NCBI GenBank assembly: GCA_028274885.1
Contig: JAQCMX010000159.1
Location: 1 to 6,712 of the forward strand
Reading direction: 5' to 3'
DNA from: Haloarculaceae archaeon
GTDB taxonomy: Archaea > Halobacteriota > Halobacteria > Halobacteriales > Haloarculaceae
DNA: 6,712 nt
Shown: in pieces, positions 3,595 through 6,712 of the stretch
Position numbering within the stretch: the first letter of the stretch is position 1
How the letters are laid out: each line of letters begins with the position of its first letter
Translations under genes and position numbers: made by a program
The notes under the pieces: generated by a model
The model's database searches: none
Told to the model about the DNA's origin: nothing
Seen by the model: only the letters and a program-made list of their open reading frames with translations

Positions 3595-5661
3595 ATGAGT
3601 CCCAGCAACCCCGAGACAGCACTCGTCGAAAAGTGTACAGCGTTTCTCAACAGATACTGTCGTGAGGAACTTGGCGACTTCGCCCAGAGTTATCCCCGCG
3701 AGCAGACCTCGCTGCTGATCTCGGTGTGTGACGTTCGGGCGTTCGACCCGACGCTGGCTGACGACTTGGTCGAACGTCCACAGCAGACGCGTCGCCACTT
3801 CGAGCAGGCACTCACTGAGATCACGCTCCCAGTCACACTTGACCTGTCCGACGCGTCGGTCCGGATGGGCGACTTGCCGAGTTCCCGGCAGTACCATATC
3901 GATGAACTTCGTGATCAGTCAGTTGGTGAACTCATCGCACTCACCGGGCAAGTCTCGAATCGCACCACCGTTCGGGTCGCCCCACAGACGGCGGCGTTCA
4001 ACTGCCAGCGGTGTGGCACCGTAAGCAGAATCCCCCAGGATACGACCGACCCGGACCTACAGGAGCCCCACGAGTGTCAGGGGTGTGAGCGGCAAGGTCC
4101 GTTCGTGTTTGATGAGGAACGTAGCACACTACGCAACGTCCAGGTCGCCCGTCTGCAACTCCCACCGGAACGTAGCACTGGCACCGCAACCTCGGTCGAT
4201 GTCTTCCTCAACGGCGATGCTGTGGATCAACTCGACGGTGGCGATCGCGTGACCATCACCGGGCGCCACACACTCGACGATGACCAAGGTGTCGGGTTCG
4301 GACATCGGCTCGTCGGAGACAGTGTCCGGATTGAGGAGACGACTTTCTCGGCCGTCGACGTCGCGGAGCATCGAGACGAGATCGACGCCCTCGCGGCTGG
4401 CGAATACGGTGACCCGTACGAGTTGCTTCAGGAGTCGATTGCGCCGTCTGTAGTCGGCATGGAGACGATCAAGCAAGTGCTCGCGTTGCAGCTATTCGGT
4501 GGCTCCCGAGTCGAACACCCCGACGGGACGAGCACGCGGGGAGACATACACGTCCTGCTCGTTGGTGATCCAGGGACAGCAAAGAGCACGCTCTTAGAGG
4601 ATATCGAGGACAAGGCTCCGAGTGCGGTAGCAGCGTCAGGAAAGGGTGCGACAGCCGCGGGTCTGACGGCATCGGCCTCACAAACCGAGTTCGGCAGCGG
4701 CACGGCCGAGTGGACACTCGACGCAGGAGCGCTGGTGCTGGCCGATGACGGTATTGCCTGTATCGACGAACTCGATAAGGTCGACGAGGCGGCGGTTAAA
4801 TCACTGCATCAGGCGCTCTCGAAACAGTACATTAGTGTGAACAAGGCTGGCATCAACACGAAACTCCCGACACGGACGGCACTGTTGGCGGCCGGCAATC
4901 CGAAACACGGACGCTTCGACGAGTTCGAATCGATCGCCGAGCAGATCGACTTGCCACCGACACTGCTGTCCCGGTTCGACATCATCTGGCCGCTGAATGA
5001 CGTGCCAGACCCCGACACTGACGCGGAGATCGCCAGCGGGATGATGCACAACCACGACGAGGCCATCCAGTATACGGCTGGGGTACTCGAGCCAGAAGAG
5101 ATGGAGACTGCCCCGGCGGTCCCAGCAGAGCTGCTTCGAGCGTGGGTGGCACACGCAAAACAGACGTGCCGCCCGCGATGGCCGGAGGGGCCAGCCCGAG
5201 AGAGTCTGGTGGAGTCATTCGTCGCGCTGCGACGGGCAGGAGAGGGCTCCGACCAGCCGGTGCCGGTGACCTATCGGGCACTGGAGAGTCAGCGCCGACT
5301 GGCGGAGGCCAGCGCTCGGATCCGTCTTTCAGACACCGTGGAGCCGGTTGATGTCGACCGGGGTCGTACAGTGTTTCTCGAAGCGATGCAACGCGTAGGG
5401 GTCGACCCCGAAACGGGTCAGTTGGACGCCGATGTTATCGAGACGGGAACCTCGAAGGCACAGCGTGAGGTAATCGAGACACTTCGGGAGATCGTGACAG
5501 AACTCGCCCCGGAGTACGACGATGGGGTGCCGGTGGAGAAAGTCGTTGAGCGTGCCGAGGGGATGGGCATCGAACCGGACAAAACCGAGTACCGCATCGA
5601 GAAGCTCAAACACAGAGGGGAGGTTTATACACCCGCGGAGGGCCACCTGCGGCTTGCATGA
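3595..5661 (+). CDS. mcm: MCM replicative DNA helicase (element-type)
   Basis: This is a complete 688-aa archaeal MCM, an ATP-driven ring helicase that unwinds DNA ahead of replication. The N-terminal domain (about 8-260) has the zinc site C137-x2-C140 and C161-x2-C164, with an OB-fold hairpin near 195-225. The AAA+ core (about 275-580) has Walker A GDPGTAKST (K330), Walker B IACIDELDK (D391, E392), a presensor hairpin with K417 and G419, sensor 1 AAGNPKHGRFD (N435), arginine finger LLSRFD (R460) and sensor 2 TYRALESQRRLAEASARIRL. A C-terminal winged helix covers about 615-688. All catalytic residues are present, and there is no intein. The length is close to typical haloarchaeal MCM, but many core positions differ from the chromosomal form as I recall it, suggesting an element-borne copy. 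The next in-frame start would remove part of the N-domain. There is no ribosome binding site, consistent with a leaderless or short-leader mRNA. It follows the repeat-rich region directly. Confidence 0.97.
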   Translation: MSPSNPETALVEKCTAFLNRYCREELGDFAQSYPREQTSLLISVCDVRAFDPTLADDLVERPQQTRRHFEQALTEITLPVTLDLSDASVRMGDLPSSRQYHIDELRDQSVGELIALTGQVSNRTTVRVAPQTAAFNCQRCGTVSRIPQDTTDPDLQEPHECQGCERQGPFVFDEERSTLRNVQVARLQLPPERSTGTATSVDVFLNGDAVDQLDGGDRVTITGRHTLDDDQGVGFGHRLVGDSVRIEETTFSAVDVAEHRDEIDALAAGEYGDPYELLQESIAPSVVGMETIKQVLALQLFGGSRVEHPDGTSTRGDIHVLLVGDPGTAKSTLLEDIEDKAPSAVAASGKGATAAGLTASASQTEFGSGTAEWTLDAGALVLADDGIACIDELDKVDEAAVKSLHQALSKQYISVNKAGINTKLPTRTALLAAGNPKHGRFDEFESIAEQIDLPPTLLSRFDIIWPLNDVPDPDTDAEIASGMMHNHDEAIQYTAGVLEPEEMETAPAVPAELLRAWVAHAKQTCRPRWPEGPARESLVESFVALRRAGEGSDQPVPVTYRALESQRRLAEASARIRLSDTVEPVDVDRGRTVFLEAMQRVGVDPETGQLDADVIETGTSKAQREVIETLREIVTELAPEYDDGVPVEKVVERAEGMGIEPDKTEYRIEKLKHRGEVYTPAEGHLRLA

Positions 5662-5788
5662 CAGTTGTTGGCAATGTGATCTACTTTATTCAGTCTGACT
5701 GACCGGGACACTGCGGAGTCCTTGCCGGTTATTGTTCGTTTATCAGTGCTCCGACTTCGACTTTTCTATCTGTTTCTTGACGTTGGTT
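5662..5788. other. Convergent intergenic region between mcm and the minus-strand operon
   Basis: This 127-bp stretch has no supported gene and separates two facing transcription units. On the plus strand it is clearly T-rich toward its right end (5759-5790) and includes a small dyad CAGT-CTG-ACTG at 5691-5701. It marks the border between a replication module and a module with different codon use. Confidence 0.6.
5702..5742 (+). terminator. Probable terminator of mcm
   Basis: The hairpin ACCG/CGGT (5702-5705 with 5726-5729) continues as GGAC/GTCC (5706-5709 with 5718-5721), with a small bulge. It is followed by a T-rich tract (TATTGTTCGTTTAT) and, further on, TTTTCTATCTGTTTCTT. Hairpin plus T-rich tract fits intrinsic-style termination. 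The minus strand lacks T runs here, so the signal points to mcm transcripts. Confidence 0.5.
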
Positions 5789-5995
5789 TCATTTGGAGTG
5801 ACGGATTTCTCGAAGCTCTCCGAAGCCGTACTTCGAGTGGTTCCCGACGCGGGTCAGACCGGACATCGCGGTCTCCACCGGACGGTCGCCATCGTAGCCG
5901 ACGACCACGCCGTGATCGACCGTCTCCAACTCGTAGCCGACTGCGTCTGCGATGTTCCCGGTGCCGGAGATCGTCACGGCGCCGTCGTCAGACAT
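5789..5995 (-). CDS. Hypothetical protein (68 aa), last gene of right operon
   Basis: The product MSDDGAVTISGTGNIADAVG continues with YELETVDHGVVVGYDGDRPV and ends in a Gly/Lys/Arg-containing tail. The strand-like pattern suggests a small beta fold. No family was recognised, and there are no Cys, signal peptide or membrane segment. Two starts are possible, ATG 6004 and ATG 5995. AGGAG-type sequence directly abuts 6004 but sits 9 nt before 5995, so 5995 is chosen. The start overlaps the end of the 199-aa gene by 8 nt, indicating coupled translation. The same frame is open further upstream, but that part is a shadow of the 199-aa gene. Confidence 0.72.
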   Translation of the reverse strand: MSDDGAVTISGTGNIADAVGYELETVDHGVVVGYDGDRPVETAMSGLTRVGNHSKYGFGELREIRHSK

Positions 5996-6587
5996 CGCAC
6001 TCATCTCCTTCGTGGACGTCCTGCCACCAGTTCCCGCGGCGAGACGGCGGGTAGGTGTAGCCCTCGCGGACGTATTCGGCGTAGAGTTCGAGCATTCGCG
6101 CGGCGGCCTCGCGGTCGGCCCCCTTGTGTTCGGCCTGCGAAATTCCCTCTTCGAGGTTCGTGCGGAGCGCCACGAGGTCGTCATCAGCCAGCACGTCTTC
6201 GTCCCCTTCGTCGTCGCTGTCGGCGTTCGTGTCCGACTCGTCGGTGTCGTCAGCGCACCGCTGGCGGTCGCGTTCCTCGATTTCGGCCTGCTGTTCGTCG
6301 GTGAGTTCGCCCCACGTCGCGCCCGTGTCCCACGGGTTCCAGCCGAACAGCGCTGTCACCTCATCAAGCCGCTCTTTGACCTGCTCCGTGTAGAAGCGAG
6401 CTTGCTTGATGTCGCGCTTCTCGGGCGTCTCGCCGCGCTCCAGCGCGACCTTGATGGAAGCCGTGTGCTCAGCCAGCTGCGCGACATCGCTCCGGGTGGA
6501 CTCGCCAGGGTGCCGAAGCGCCTCGACGAGGCGATCACGGGCGAGCGACTCGGCCTTCTCGGGATCGATGTCTTCGTCGTCAGACAT
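5988..6587 (-). CDS. Hypothetical acidic helical protein (199 aa), possible viral module protein
   Basis: The protein begins MSDDEDIDPEKAESLARDRL and is helical to about residue 82 (VALERGETPEKRDIKQARFY, then TEQVKERLDEVTALF). Next come a Trp-rich segment FGWNPWDTGATWGEL (81-95), a highly acidic linker (112-138, Asp/Glu/Ser runs), a second helical part (139-176) and an aromatic end, PSRRGNWWQDVHEGDECDV. No enzyme motif or known family was recognised. A size and shape of two helical parts joined by an acidic linker could suit an accessory packaging or structural protein, but that is speculation. ATG 6587 is supported by GGAGGTGG about 7 nt upstream. The frame is open further upstream, but that part is basic and overlaps the preceding gene. 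The stop of the preceding gene overlaps this start as TGATG. Confidence 0.82.
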   Translation of the reverse strand: MSDDEDIDPEKAESLARDRLVEALRHPGESTRSDVAQLAEHTASIKVALERGETPEKRDIKQARFYTEQVKERLDEVTALFGWNPWDTGATWGELTDEQQAEIEERDRQRCADDTDESDTNADSDDEGDEDVLADDDLVALRTNLEEGISQAEHKGADREAAARMLELYAEYVREGYTYPPSRRGNWWQDVHEGDECDV

Positions 6588-6712
6588 CAGGCCGCCACCT
6601 CCCGAGCGATGTTCTCGACGAGCGCGGCGAACGGGTCTTCGTCGTCGGCGATGTAGCGACGGTTCTCCCACTCGCGTCCGTCCACTTCGTCGCGGACGAA
6701 TTTCACGTAGCC
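6587..6712 (-). CDS. C-terminal fragment of an unidentified protein
   Basis: The window's right edge cuts this gene, leaving the last 41 residues plus stop. It begins GYVKFVRDEVDGREWENRRY and ends with an amphipathic helix, DPFAALVENIAREVAA. The TGA overlaps the next gene's ATG in TGATG, and that gene's ribosome binding site lies within its final codons, so the two form an operon. The fragment is acidic, with Trp and paired Arg. It is too short to identify, although the tight coupling suggests the same functional module as its two downstream neighbours. Confidence 0.75.
   Translation of the reverse strand, partial: GYVKFVRDEVDGREWENRRYIADDEDPFAALVENIAREVAA
6595..6602 (-). promoter_or_regulatory. 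Strong ribosome binding site for the 199-aa gene
   Basis: GGAGGTGG on the minus strand lies 7 nt before ATG 6587. It is a near-complete match to the haloarchaeal anti-Shine-Dalgarno and fixes the start. The left half of the window lacks a site this strong, so translation initiation differs between the modules. Confidence 0.8.

Noticed and set aside
3009..3897. Minus-strand frames of 213 and 243 codons (3009-3650 and 3166-3897)
   Set aside because: They cover the opposite strand of the 156-aa gene, the repeat region and the mcm start; Arg/Thr/His-rich with no domain pattern.
4924..4934. GTTCGAATC, tRNA T-arm-like sequence
   Set aside because: It lies inside mcm, where it encodes part of DEFESIAE, with no tRNA arms around it.
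5952..6656. Plus-strand frame of 234 codons opposite the right operon
   Set aside because: Val/Arg/Leu-rich mirror of acidic helical minus-strand genes that have a strong ribosome binding site and overlapping stop/start codons.
1..6712. CRISPR array
   Set aside because: No regularly spaced repeats of 25-40 bp with unique spacers; the only phased repeats are 6-10 bp long at 3407-3523.

Overview
The window looks like part of a haloarchaeal mobile element, most likely a virus, provirus or integrative plasmid. The supporting signs are GC-rich coding DNA, proteins rich in Asp and Glu, archaeal TATA-like elements, a GGAGGTG-type ribosome binding site, an archaeal MCM helicase, and a small winged-helix protein resembling the phiH1 phage repressor family. 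Assignment to an element rather than a chromosomal locus is inference. It rests on the stand-alone divergent mcm, the repressor-like gene and the packed chain of tiny unknown ORFs. No integrase, capsid gene or attachment site is visible.

Left arm (1-1461, minus strand): a truncated gene at 982-1 encodes a degenerate HNH-like zinc domain followed by winged-helix and basic regions. Upstream of it lies the 99-aa phiH1-repressor-like gene (1461-1162). Control region (1462-1657): an AT-rich element sits between divergent genes, followed on the plus strand by a predicted 57-nt three-way-junction RNA that would start close to the expected transcription start.

Middle (1658-3444, plus strand): a chain of five or six small ORFs whose stops and starts overlap or nearly touch (157, 41, 86, 116, 156 and possibly 40 aa). 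At least two look like winged-helix DNA-binding proteins; one of these also has a long N-terminal coiled coil.

Replication region (3323-5661): about 270 bp contains a 20-bp inverted repeat pair, a strong GC hairpin, TGTCGT repeats about 9 bp apart, tandem CGTGGAAAC boxes one helical turn apart and a TATA/AT-rich element. It leads directly into a complete 688-aa MCM helicase. I read this as a candidate replication origin plus helicase module. No cdc6/orc1 is visible here, so one of the small DNA-binding proteins may help load or direct MCM (inference).

Right arm (5662-6712): mcm ends in a hairpin and T-rich tract. It faces a convergent minus-strand operon of three overlapping genes (a 41-aa C-terminal fragment, 199 aa and 68 aa) of unknown function and more GC-ending codon use, perhaps the start of a late or structural module.
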